A DNA stretch of 7,198 nucleotides from Candidatus Rokuibacteriota bacterium (GTDB taxonomy: Bacteria > Methylomirabilota > Methylomirabilia > Rokubacteriales > CSP1-6): the NCBI GenBank assembly GCA_016201645.1, contig JACQCL010000224.1, positions 1-7,198 on the forward strand. Direction: 5' to 3'. This document shows positions 1 through 5,562 of this stretch, piece after piece. Both the position numbers and the translations under genes were made by a program. The notes below the pieces were generated by a model that saw only the letters and a list, made by a program, of their open reading frames with translations, made no database searches and was not told the origin of the DNA. Numbering within the stretch: the stretch's first letter is position 1; each line of letters starts with the position of its first letter.

Positions 1-1
1 C

Positions 2-781
2 CCGTATCCCCACCTCTGGCGCTATACGCACCTCGGCGGCTCGCTGGGCGAGATCATGCTGAACATGGTCCTGCACCCGTTCCGGACCCTCGGCTTCATG
101 GTGAGCATCGACAAGCTCCTCTACCTGCTGGCGCTCCTCGCTCCCCTGGGGTTTCTCCCCCTCCTGGCGCCCCTGGACCTTCTCCCCGCGCTGCCGACCC
201 TCGCTCACAACTTGGTGAGCCTCGACCACGTCCTCTTTCATTACCGGAGCCAGTACAACTCCTTCGTGCTGCCGTTCCTGATGCTGGCGGCGGTGTCGGG
301 GTACGGGCGACTGTCTCCCCTCGTCCGATGGAAAGGCCGTTCCCTGCGGGGGTTGGCCCTCGCCGTCGCGTTTGTCCTGAGCCTCGCGCTCGGCTCGCGC
401 ACGGTCAATGACCTGGCTGTGGACCGCTGGTGGCCCACCGATCGCCAGCGGGCTATCTATCCGCTCCTGGCCCAGATTCCGCTCGACGTGGCCGTCTCCA
501 CCCACGAGCGGCTGGTCCCCCACCTGGCTCTGCGCCCGAAGGTCTTTATCTTTCCCGCGGGGATCGACACGAGCGAGTACGTGCTGCTGGACGAGACGAT
601 TATCCCGGGGCGGCATCTGCCGGGCCTGAGGCTCGAGCAGCAGGGGAGGGAGGTGACGCTCAGCGTCCCGGGCATGCAAGGGCGGGAAGAGTACCGCTAC
701 GAGGTGATCCGTGAGACGGAGGGGTATTTGCTCCTGCGCGCTCAGGCGGCGAGAAAGGCCGTTCGCGCGAAAACCGGGTAG
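2..781 (+). CDS. DUF2079 family membrane protein, C-terminal part (5' end outside window)
   Basis: The reading frame is open from the first bases of the window (PYPHLWRYTHLGGS... precedes the first ATG at 56), so the gene starts upstream and about 259 C-terminal residues are visible. Hydrophobic segments cover roughly residues 39-60 of the visible part (LLYLLALLAPLGFLPLLAP), a stretch near 87-102 (FVLPFLMLAAVSGYG) and one near 116-131 (ALAVAFVLSLALG). A soluble tail follows with the pattern PLDVAVSTHERLVPHLALR and a later YVLLDE. The 'LAPLGFLPLLAP' and 'vSTHerLvPHLalR' blocks are characteristic of DUF2079, a family of predicted polytopic membrane proteins resembling lipid-linked-sugar glycosyltransferases of the GT-C type; the substrate is unknown. 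The stop is TAG at 779-781. Its last 40 bp overlap the end of the opposite-strand CoA-transferase beta gene. The ATG at 56 is internal and is not proposed as the start. Confidence 0.85.
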   Translation, partial: PYPHLWRYTHLGGSLGEIMLNMVLHPFRTLGFMVSIDKLLYLLALLAPLGFLPLLAPLDLLPALPTLAHNLVSLDHVLFHYRSQYNSFVLPFLMLAAVSGYGRLSPLVRWKGRSLRGLALAVAFVLSLALGSRTVNDLAVDRWWPTDRQRAIYPLLAQIPLDVAVSTHERLVPHLALRPKVFIFPAGIDTSEYVLLDETIIPGRHLPGLRLEQQGREVTLSVPGMQGREEYRYEVIRETEGYLLLRAQAARKAVRAKTG

Positions 782-1470
782 AGCTTGGCCACCGATTCGC
801 GGACGGGACCGCGCAGGATCGCCAGGTCCTCCTCGGTCGGGGGCGGCGTGGTGGGGGCCTCGCGCGGCCCGCCCAGCGGGAAGCCGGTGGCGCCTTGAAC
901 CTGGGCGAGGGAGATGCCCGGGTGGACCGATTCGAGTTCCAGCCGCTTCGATTCCCGGTTGAAGGCGAGCACCGCCAGCGGCGTGACGACCTTCCGCGGG
1001 CCGCCGGAACGCGCGACGCGTGGCGAGCTTGATCCCGGGCTGGTCACGTAGTCCACCCGCTCCACGAACGCCCGCGGGCTGTGCTCGGTGCGGAAGAGGA
1101 TCACCCGGCGCGCCAGGTAGTAAAGCATGGGCGAGCCGGCCCCCCCGGGGAGGCGGATCGTCGGGTGGTCGTGCTGGCCGATCGTGATGACGTTCAGGTT
1201 CCCGAACTGATCGATCTGGCCCCCCGAGTGGAAGAACAGGTCGATCTTCCCCCGCTGAGCGAAGTCGTAGAACTCCTTGGACCCGTTGTGGAAGGGCCAG
1301 TGGTCGTCGTGATTGATGATCATCACGGTCGCCCGGGGAGCATGCCGTCGGGACGCGAGGAGGACGCCGGCGGCGGGGATAGGGGAGAGGGTACCGACGG
1401 CCACGGTCTCCTGGTCCCGCACTTCGCGGGCGATGACCGCGGCCATGAATTCTTCCGGCGTGTATGTCAC
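742..1470 (-). CDS. CoA-transferase family I beta subunit (GctB/IpdB-like)
   Basis: A 242-residue protein of the glutaconate CoA-transferase beta / IpdB type, the usual partner of the alpha-like gene 9 bp upstream. Family landmarks are an N-terminal YTPEEFMAAVIAREVRD segment, VGTLSPIPAAG (about 25-35), the SGGQIDQFGNLN block (about 82-93, matching GAQIDxxGNxN), ERVDYVTSPG and, near the C-terminus, VHPGISLAQVQGATGF, which resembles the IpdB ending (HPGv...dVrdATsF). The catalytic Glu54 of Acidaminococcus GctB (context VESG) should fall near residue 53; here the stretch is MIINHDDHWPF and residues 46-60 contain no Glu. Family members that lack this Glu, such as mycobacterial IpdAB, act as CoA-thioester ring hydrolases rather than transferases, so hydrolase activity is a reasonable inference. 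The start is GTG (1470-1468), chosen from family N-termini; no clear Shine-Dalgarno precedes it, so translational coupling to the alpha gene is likely. The stop is TGA. The true substrate cannot be told. Confidence 0.85.
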   Translation of the reverse strand: MTYTPEEFMAAVIAREVRDQETVAVGTLSPIPAAGVLLASRRHAPRATVMIINHDDHWPFHNGSKEFYDFAQRGKIDLFFHSGGQIDQFGNLNVITIGQHDHPTIRLPGGAGSPMLYYLARRVILFRTEHSPRAFVERVDYVTSPGSSSPRVARSGGPRKVVTPLAVLAFNRESKRLELESVHPGISLAQVQGATGFPLGGPREAPTTPPPTEEDLAILRGPVRESVAKLYPVFARTAFLAA

Positions 1471-1479
1471 CGGCGAGAA

Positions 1480-2337
1480 TCAGGCGGCGAGAGCCGCGAG
1501 CCCGACCTGGGCGAGATAGGTGCCGTGGTCCTTCAGGTCGAAGATGTAGCGCTGGAGATAGGTCCGAAACGTCTCGTCGCTCTTCGCCAGCCCCAGGTAT
1601 TCGGTGAGGTGGCCTGCGTCAATGCCGTAGCGCTCCCGGCACGCCGTCGGGTGCGCTCCGCCCGGCGTCGCGACGAGCGCCGTCACGTGGATCGCCGAGA
1701 GCTTGAGCCCGTAAGCCGCGCGCCGAAGGAGATCGGGGGAGACCATCTCTTCAGTGGATGCCACCACGACGCGGGAGGCCTGGGCCAGGAGGAAGTCGTC
1801 TTCCTTCTCATCCACGAGCAGGTTCCCGTCGGTATCCGCCTGGAGGGCGTGGATGAACGCAACGTCCGGCACGATCGCGGGGACCAGGAGCACATCCTTC
1901 CCGGAATATGGGTCCGCGATCACCTTGAACTCCGGGCGAAGGGTTTCGTAATCCGAGCCGACGTGGCCGGGCACCGGCATGAAGGACAGCCCCGACGCTC
2001 CAGCCTGGAGCGCGGCCAGGAGGCCGGGTCAGCTGTGGTCCTTACAGCGCAACCGACCCGACTCCGCGTATCGGCGGAAGTTGGGGGCGGCCCCATATTC
2101 GTTGAAGGTGATCTGCGCGAACTCCACCGACGCGGCGCATCCGGCGCCGATGAGGAGATCGAACGCGATGCCTCCGGTGGAGCAGGCAACCAGGCGGAGG
2201 TCCCGGGCGCCGCTCCGGATGACCTCGCGGACGAGCGCCATCGGCGCGGCGAGGAGGGGCCCGCCGCCGAGTCCGACGGTCATGCCGCTCTGAACGTAGC
2301 GGCCGACCTCGTTGAGCGCGATCAGTTTGCTCGCCAT
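1480..2337 (-). pseudogene. CoA-transferase family I alpha subunit (GctA/IpdA-like), interrupted by in-frame TGA
   Basis: Read from ATG at 2337-2335 this encodes MASKLIALNEVGRYVQSGMT, then VGLGGGPLLAAPMALVREVIRSG, LVACSTGGIAFDLLIGAG and FRRYAESGRLRCKDHS. Codon 103 is TGA (2031-2029). The same frame then continues without a break as PGLLAALQAGASGLSFMPVPGHVGSDYE, ending in YLQRYIF...GLAALAA with TGA at 1482-1480. Both halves match the alpha fold: G-rich motifs and ALVREVIRSG before the stop; the LxAGAxGLxFMPV hinge, a DVAFIHALQADTDGN block, VVASTEEMVS and ATPGGAHPTAC after it. With the TGA bridged, the product is 285 residues, normal for the family. No frameshift is needed. The 166-residue downstream piece could start at ATG 1980, but it would lack the first half of the fold. 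Options are sequence error, a recent nonsense mutation (CGA to TGA is a single transition) or recoding. The upstream ribosome site is weak (GAGGT about 17 nt before the ATG). The gene lies 41 bp after the SnoaL gene and 9 bp before the beta gene. Confidence 0.8.
1996..2012 (-). other. Perfect 7-bp inverted repeat with 3-nt loop just after the in-frame TGA
   Basis: On the minus strand the sequence is CGCTCCA-GGC-TGGAGCG. The loop begins 23 nt after the TGA (its first base is the 24th) and starts with G; one further G.U pair can extend the stem. This geometry falls within the range described for bacterial SECIS elements (a short stem with a G near the start of the apical loop, about 16-37 nt after the UGA). 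GC-rich coding DNA makes such hairpins often by chance, and a competing GGCC-TCCT-GGCC hairpin lies immediately upstream. The structure is certain as sequence; its function is speculative. Confidence 0.3.
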
Positions 2338-2378
2338 GCGCAGTTCGATTGTTGACCTCGGGGCCCTTCAAGTCAAGG

Positions 2379-2804
2379 TTAGGCGGTCTCGCCCTCGGGT
2401 GGGGTTTCAGGGGTGAACACGTGCGAGGCGTGGTGGTGGATCATGAGCCAGGCATCGCCCTGGCGCTCGAAGAGATTGGTGGCGAGCACCGAGGTCACCG
2501 AGATGTTGCCGCGCACCTGCGAGAGGATGTTCTCGGTGCACGTGACCCACGCGAGGTTGCCGTCCACCTGGACCGAGACGTCGCTGAGGCTGAAGCGGAT
2601 CTCTGCCGTGTTCTTGAAGATCGTGTCCCAGGAGGCGCGGACCACTTCCCACCCGACCAGGAGCCCCCAGCCCGGGTGGATGCACTTGACGTGCTCGCCC
2701 TTGGCCCAGACCGTCTCCATGTCCTGGAGGTCCAGCGCTTCGAACGCACGGTAGAAGTGCGCGTTGGCCTCTTCGAGTTCTGCGATCTCGTCGTCGGGGG
2801 TCAC
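2379..2804 (-). CDS. SnoaL/NTF2-like (nuclear transport factor 2 family) protein
   Basis: A 141-residue protein with the SnoaL/DUF4440 pattern: an N-terminal helix EIAELEEANAHFYRAFEALD (6-25), DLQDMETVWAKGEHVKCIHPGWGLLVGWEVVRASW (HPGW at 43-46), strand-rich middle segments ending in CTENILSQ, then ATNLFERQGDAWLMIHHHAS (about 108-127). This cone-shaped NTF2 fold is shared by small isomerases, polyketide cyclases and the beta subunits of ring-hydroxylating dioxygenases. The start is GTG at 2804-2802, which overlaps the TGA of the upstream Rieske gene as GTGA, with GAGGG six bases before it; this overlap fixes the start and implies coupled translation. The stop is TAA (2381-2379). The same frame stays open far upstream, antisense to the ABC gene, but that part is an artefact. 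Enzymatic activity is not established: members may be catalytic or accessory. Coupling to a Rieske protein favours a role in the same reaction or complex. Confidence 0.85.
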   Translation of the reverse strand: MTPDDEIAELEEANAHFYRAFEALDLQDMETVWAKGEHVKCIHPGWGLLVGWEVVRASWDTIFKNTAEIRFSLSDVSVQVDGNLAWVTCTENILSQVRGNISVTSVLATNLFERQGDAWLMIHHHASHVFTPETPPEGETA

Positions 2805-3166
2805 GGCTCGCCCTCGGGACACGAAACGATGAGGGTATCGCCCTGCTGCGCGACGGGAAGCGGCGTGAGCGAGGCGCCCGGGCAGGGGCCGGCGATGCAG
2901 AGGCCCGTGTCGGGGAGGTAGATCGCGCCGTGGGTGGCGCAGATCAGGTGGCGACCGTCGTCGGTGAAGAACTCGTTCGGCCACCAGTCGAGCGTGGTCC
3001 CGGCGTGGGCGCAGCGGTTGACGTAGGCATAAAAGCGGCCGTCGTGGTTGACCAGGAATCCCTCCACGGTCCGGTCCCAGCAACGCAGGCGGAATTTCGC
3101 CGACTGGCCCGCGGCGAGAAGCGAAGCCGGGCAGCTCCAACTGGACGCGAGCGCGGATTCCTCCAC
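2801..3166 (-). CDS. Small Rieske [2Fe-2S] protein
   Basis: A 121-residue single-domain Rieske protein. The cluster ligands are Cys52-x-His54 (RCAHAGTTLDW) and Cys76-x-x-His79 (ICATHGAIY), 21 residues apart. They are followed by the family tail LPDTGLCIAGPCPGASLTPLPV, where Cys90 and Cys95 sit in a GxCxxGPC pattern. The 21-residue spacing is longer than in classical dioxygenase ferredoxins but, as I recall, typical of the CxHxGTxLDW...DDGxxIxCATHGA subgroup. It is expected to be a cytoplasmic electron-transfer protein; no signal peptide or transmembrane segment is visible. The start is GTG at 3166-3164, preceded by GGAGGT (3177-3172) at five bases. It is the first gene of the minus-strand operon, and its TGA overlaps the GTG of the SnoaL gene. 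The domain is confident; whether it serves an oxygenase encoded elsewhere or acts with its neighbour is inference. Confidence 0.92.
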   Translation of the reverse strand: MEESALASSWSCPASLLAAGQSAKFRLRCWDRTVEGFLVNHDGRFYAYVNRCAHAGTTLDWWPNEFFTDDGRHLICATHGAIYLPDTGLCIAGPCPGASLTPLPVAQQGDTLIVSCPEGEP

Positions 3167-3209
3167 CGGGGACCTCCGTGCGGTGGGGGGATGATATCAT
3201 AGACCGGTC
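3167..3209. promoter_or_regulatory. Divergent promoter region with palindrome ATGATATCAT
   Basis: Only 43 bp separate the divergently read Rieske and ABC ATPase genes, so promoters for both operons probably lie here or reach into the genes. The perfect 10-bp palindrome at 3191-3200 is strikingly AT-rich against its surroundings. It presents TATCAT, five of six matches to a sigma-70 -10 box, on both strands. On the plus strand, transcription from it would start about two to three bases before ATG 3210, giving a nearly leaderless message; no Shine-Dalgarno precedes that ATG, which fits. On the minus strand it would leave a short leader containing the GGAGGT site. A second palindrome, ACCGGT, lies at 3203-3208. 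I see no good -35 box on either side, so a regulator binding site is an equal possibility. Confidence 0.4.
3172..3177 (-). promoter_or_regulatory. Ribosome binding site of the Rieske gene
   Basis: GGAGGT on the minus strand, five bases before GTG 3166. It is a strong Shine-Dalgarno match and supports the GTG start in the absence of an ATG. Confidence 0.7.
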
Positions 3210-4145
3210 ATGCTCGCCGTCGAGGTGCAGGATCTCTCGAAGACGTTCCGCAGCGGGTGGTTCCCGCGCCGGCTGACCCACGCCCTGCGGGGGATCAGCC
3301 TCTCGATTCCTCGGGGAATCATCTTCGGTCTCCTCGGTCCCAACGGGGCGGGGAAGACGACCCTTCTGTCCATCCTCGCGACCCTCCTCCTGCCCGACGC
3401 GGGGCGGGCCAGGGTGCTCGGTCACGACGTCGTCCGGGAGGCCCGCGCCATCCGTCCGCGCCTGAATATGGCCAGCGGCAACTCGAACTTCATCTGGAGT
3501 CTCCGCGCTCCCGAGATCCTGACCTTCTACGGACGGCTCTATGGGCTCAGCGGCTGGGCGCTTTCCCGGAAGGTGGACGAGTTGCTGGCGCTCTGCGAGC
3601 TTGAAGAGCACCGGAAGGTGCCGTACCACGAGCTCTCCACCGGCCTCAAGCAGCGGCTGGCGCTCGCCAAGTCGCTGGTGAACGATCCGGAGCTCTTGTT
3701 CCTTGACGAGCCGACATTGGGACTTGATCCGGATATCTCCGCGAGGATGCGGGCTCAGATCAAAGCGCTCAGGCAAGATCGGGGGACAAGCATCCTGCTG
3801 ACCACCCACTATATGCGGGAGGCTGAGGAGTTGTGCGACGAGATCGCCTTCATCAAGAGCGGGGAAATCCCGGCGCGCGGCACAGCGGACGCGCTGAAAC
3901 GGCAGATCAGAATCGGCGACGTCATCGCGCTGCGGCTGGACCCGCCCGTCTGGGATCGTCTGGCGGACTTGCCCGGGGTCCTCCGGTGCGTGAGCCAGGA
4001 CGGCCGCATCGAGTGCACCGTGGATTCAGCCGAAAAGCGGCTGCCCGAGATCCTCCGCCTGCTCCACGAGCACGGATTCGTTGTCCGCGACCTGGATGTC
4101 CACGAGCCGGATCTGGAGGAGGTGTTCGTTGAACTGGCGAAGTGA
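3210..4145 (+). CDS. ABC transporter ATP-binding protein (ABC-2/drug-type exporter)
   Basis: A 311-residue nucleotide-binding subunit of an ABC-2 type exporter. Walker A is GPNGAGKTT (43-51), the signature LSTGLKQRL (142-150), Walker B ELLFLDEPT (161-169), the D-loop GLDPD (171-175) and the switch His is in LLTTH (196-200). The C-terminal 90 residues after the ABC domain, ending HEPDLEEVFVELAK, are the accessory domain usual in CcmA/NatA/DrrA-like ATPases (compare P-x-LE-x-VF). The Q-loop region reads NMASGNSNFIWSLRAPEIL (86-104), without the usual Gln; Asn occupies that area. The N-terminus VQDLSKTF after ATG fits the family, so the start is secure, although no ribosome site is visible and the message may be near-leaderless. 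The gene overlaps the permease start by 17 bp, so the two are co-translated. The substrate cannot be predicted. Confidence 0.93.
   Translation: MLAVEVQDLSKTFRSGWFPRRLTHALRGISLSIPRGIIFGLLGPNGAGKTTLLSILATLLLPDAGRARVLGHDVVREARAIRPRLNMASGNSNFIWSLRAPEILTFYGRLYGLSGWALSRKVDELLALCELEEHRKVPYHELSTGLKQRLALAKSLVNDPELLFLDEPTLGLDPDISARMRAQIKALRQDRGTSILLTTHYMREAEELCDEIAFIKSGEIPARGTADALKRQIRIGDVIALRLDPPVWDRLADLPGVLRCVSQDGRIECTVDSAEKRLPEILRLLHEHGFVVRDLDVHEPDLEEVFVELAK
4115..4123 (+). promoter_or_regulatory. Ribosome binding site fixing the TTG start of the ABC permease
   Basis: GGAGGAGGT lies inside the 3' end of the ATPase gene, five bases before TTG 4129. This strong site favours TTG 4129 over the earlier in-frame TTG at 4081. 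Confidence 0.65.
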
Positions 4146-4923
4146 GGCCGGGCGGGTCTATGCCTTCGCCCACCGCAACGTGCTGATGGCCAGCCGGAAC
4201 GTCTTCTTCGTCTTCGAGCTGACGTTCTGGCCGTCAGTCGGCGTGCTCTCGATCGGCTTGATGACGCGCTTCCTCGCCCTCGACCCTGGGATGACCGCCT
4301 TTCTCCTCGTTGGCACGATGGCGCTCTCGACCGTCCAGGTCTGCCAGCTCGACGTGTCGTACGCGGTGCTGTTCGACGTCTGGTCGAAGTCCGTCAAGCA
4401 CCAGTTCCTGGCACCGGTGGAAGTCCGTCACCTGGCTCTCGGGTCCTGGCTGGTGGGAGTGGGACGCGAGCTGACGGTGTTCGGCCTCCAGGCGTTGCTC
4501 TCGTAGTGGGCGTTCGGGTTTGATTTCTTCCACGCGGACGCCTTGGCGCTGGCAGCGTTCCTCCTCGGGTGCTTCCTGACCTCGGCGATCGTGGGGCTCC
4601 TCGTCTGTGCCCTCGTGGTGCTCTTCGGCACGCGCGCGGAGGTCTCGGCCTGGGCCACGGTGAACCTCGTGATGGTCTTTTGCGGGATCTACTATCCGGT
4701 TTCGGTTCTCCCCGAATCGGTGTCCGCCCTGGCCGGCCTCTTCCCGCTCACCTATGTTCTCGACGCCTTCCGCTCGCACTACGGGTTTGCCTCCACGTTT
4801 GGATCCCCGCTCCTGACGGGGTTTGCCCTCTCGGCGCTCTACCTCGGGCTCGCCCACTGGGCGCTGACCCGGGCCATCACTCGCTGCCGTCGCACCGGCG
4901 CCCTCTTGAAGCTCTCGGAGTAA
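4129..4923 (+). pseudogene. ABC-2 type transporter permease, interrupted by in-frame TAG
   Basis: Membrane partner of the ATPase. From TTG 4129 it reads MNWRSEAGRVYAFAHRNVLM, then hydrophobic segments (SVGVLSIGLMTRFLAL; MTAFLLVGTMALSTVQV), the cytosolic loop VWSKSVKHQFLAPVEVRH typical of ABC-2 permeases, and LTVFGLQALLS. Codon 126 is TAG (4504-4506). The frame continues directly as WAFGFDFFHADALALAAF, then a long hydrophobic run, IYYPVSVLPESVSALAGLFPLTYVLDAFRSHYG (the conserved region before the last segment), and LGLAHWALTRAI, ending with TAA at 4921. With the stop bridged the protein is 264 residues, normal for the family, so only one codon is wrong. CAG, TAC, TAT or TGG are each one base away. 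As written, translation would give two half-permeases; the second would need its own start (no good site seen near 4543). Sequence error, recent loss or stop read-through are all possible. Confidence 0.8.
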
Positions 4924-5004
4924 CCCCGGCCGGCTTTCGTCTTGCGGCCGCCCCGGGGACCGTGGTACTTTCGCCTCAGAAAATTCCCTTCTGCGAGGCG
5001 TGTG
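4924..5004 (+). other. 81-bp gap between ABC permease and first AhpD-like gene
   Basis: It contains no gene. The GAGG at 4995-4998 is the ribosome site of the next gene. No clear terminator hairpin or strong promoter box is visible, so read-through from the ABC operon into the AhpD-like genes is possible. Confidence 0.4.
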
Positions 5005-5544
5005 ATGGCGTTCTTCGACCTTCCCGCTGACGAGGAACTCTCTCCCGAAATCCGGCAAACGCTGGAGGAGTACCGCCGTCTACGGGGGACTGAGAATGTT
5101 GCCCCCAGTTGGAGAGCATACGGCCGCTCCCCCAAGATCATCGAGGCAAGGTTTAAGGCCTACCAGAATCTGAGCTACGACTGTCGCTTTCCATGGGAAG
5201 CTCGGAACATGGCGGTCATGCTCATCGCCCACGCCAAGCGATGCCGGGGCTGCTTTGCAGGGGCTCGCTTCCAACTGGACAGGCTCGGCTTCGACGAGGC
5301 GACCCTGGACGCGATCTGTGCCAACCCGGAAGCCCTCCCGCTCAAGGAACGCGATCGCCTGTTCGTGCACTACGCCCTCAAGATCGCCACGGGTTCAGCC
5401 AACCTCACGCCGAAGGACTTCAGGGAAATGTCTGAGCGTGGCTTTTCGAAGGAGGAGATCCAGGAGATCATTGGCTTCGCGGCCTACTGGACGATGAACA
5501 TGGTCATGACCCAGTCCGCGAATGCGGCGCTCGCTGAAGACTGA
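5005..5544 (+). CDS. AhpD-like / carboxymuconolactone decarboxylase-family protein, copy 1
   Basis: A 179-residue protein of the AhpD/CMD fold. It carries the redox-type Cys80-x-x-Cys83 pair in MLIAHAKRCRGCF, followed by LGFDEATLDAICANPEALPLKERDRLFVHYALKIA, TPKDFREMSERGFSKEEIQEIIGFAAYW, the usual helix pattern of the family. In AhpD the motif is E-x11-C-x-H-C-x3-H; here the position between the cysteines and the trailing His are not His (CRGC, then Ala at +4), so the proton relay of true AhpD is not conserved, although a His lies four residues before the first Cys. The start is ATG 5005, with GAGG at six bases and the same MAFFDLP N-terminus and length as the two copies that follow; an upstream in-frame start at 4942 is rejected. 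It probably acts in the cytoplasm in thiol or peroxide chemistry, but the substrate is unknown. A third Cys (60) is unique to this copy. Confidence 0.88.
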   Translation: MAFFDLPADEELSPEIRQTLEEYRRLRGTENVAPSWRAYGRSPKIIEARFKAYQNLSYDCRFPWEARNMAVMLIAHAKRCRGCFAGARFQLDRLGFDEATLDAICANPEALPLKERDRLFVHYALKIATGSANLTPKDFREMSERGFSKEEIQEIIGFAAYWTMNMVMTQSANAALAED

Positions 5545-5562
5545 TCAGCAGGAGGACGTCTG

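Noticed and set aside
2013..2028. GGCC-TCCT-GGCC hairpin beside the TGA as a terminator
   Set aside because: It has only four base pairs, no T-run follows, and it lies inside coding sequence.
1081..2355. A 424-codon open frame on the plus strand
   Set aside because: It is antisense to the CoA-transferase genes, has a low-complexity Arg/Glu/Gly/Val composition and no recognisable domain; long open antisense frames are common at this GC content.
2805..3809. Upstream extension of the SnoaL frame on the minus strand
   Set aside because: It runs antisense through the Rieske and ABC ATPase genes with Pro/Arg-rich composition. The GTGA overlap gives a better start at 2804.
2029..4506. Alternative genetic code (TGA or TAG as sense)
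   Set aside because: TGA ends the beta, alpha, Rieske, ATPase and AhpD copy 1 genes, and TAG ends the DUF2079 and AhpD copy 3 genes; TGG is used freely for Trp.
4942..5004. N-terminal extension of AhpD copy 1 by 21 residues
   Set aside because: The extension is Arg/Pro-rich and absent from copies 2 and 3; ATG 5005 has a ribosome site and gives the same 179-residue length.
4234..5058. 274-codon minus-strand frame
   Set aside because: Antisense to the permease, charged low-complexity sequence and no motif. That it stays open across the TAG region is chance.
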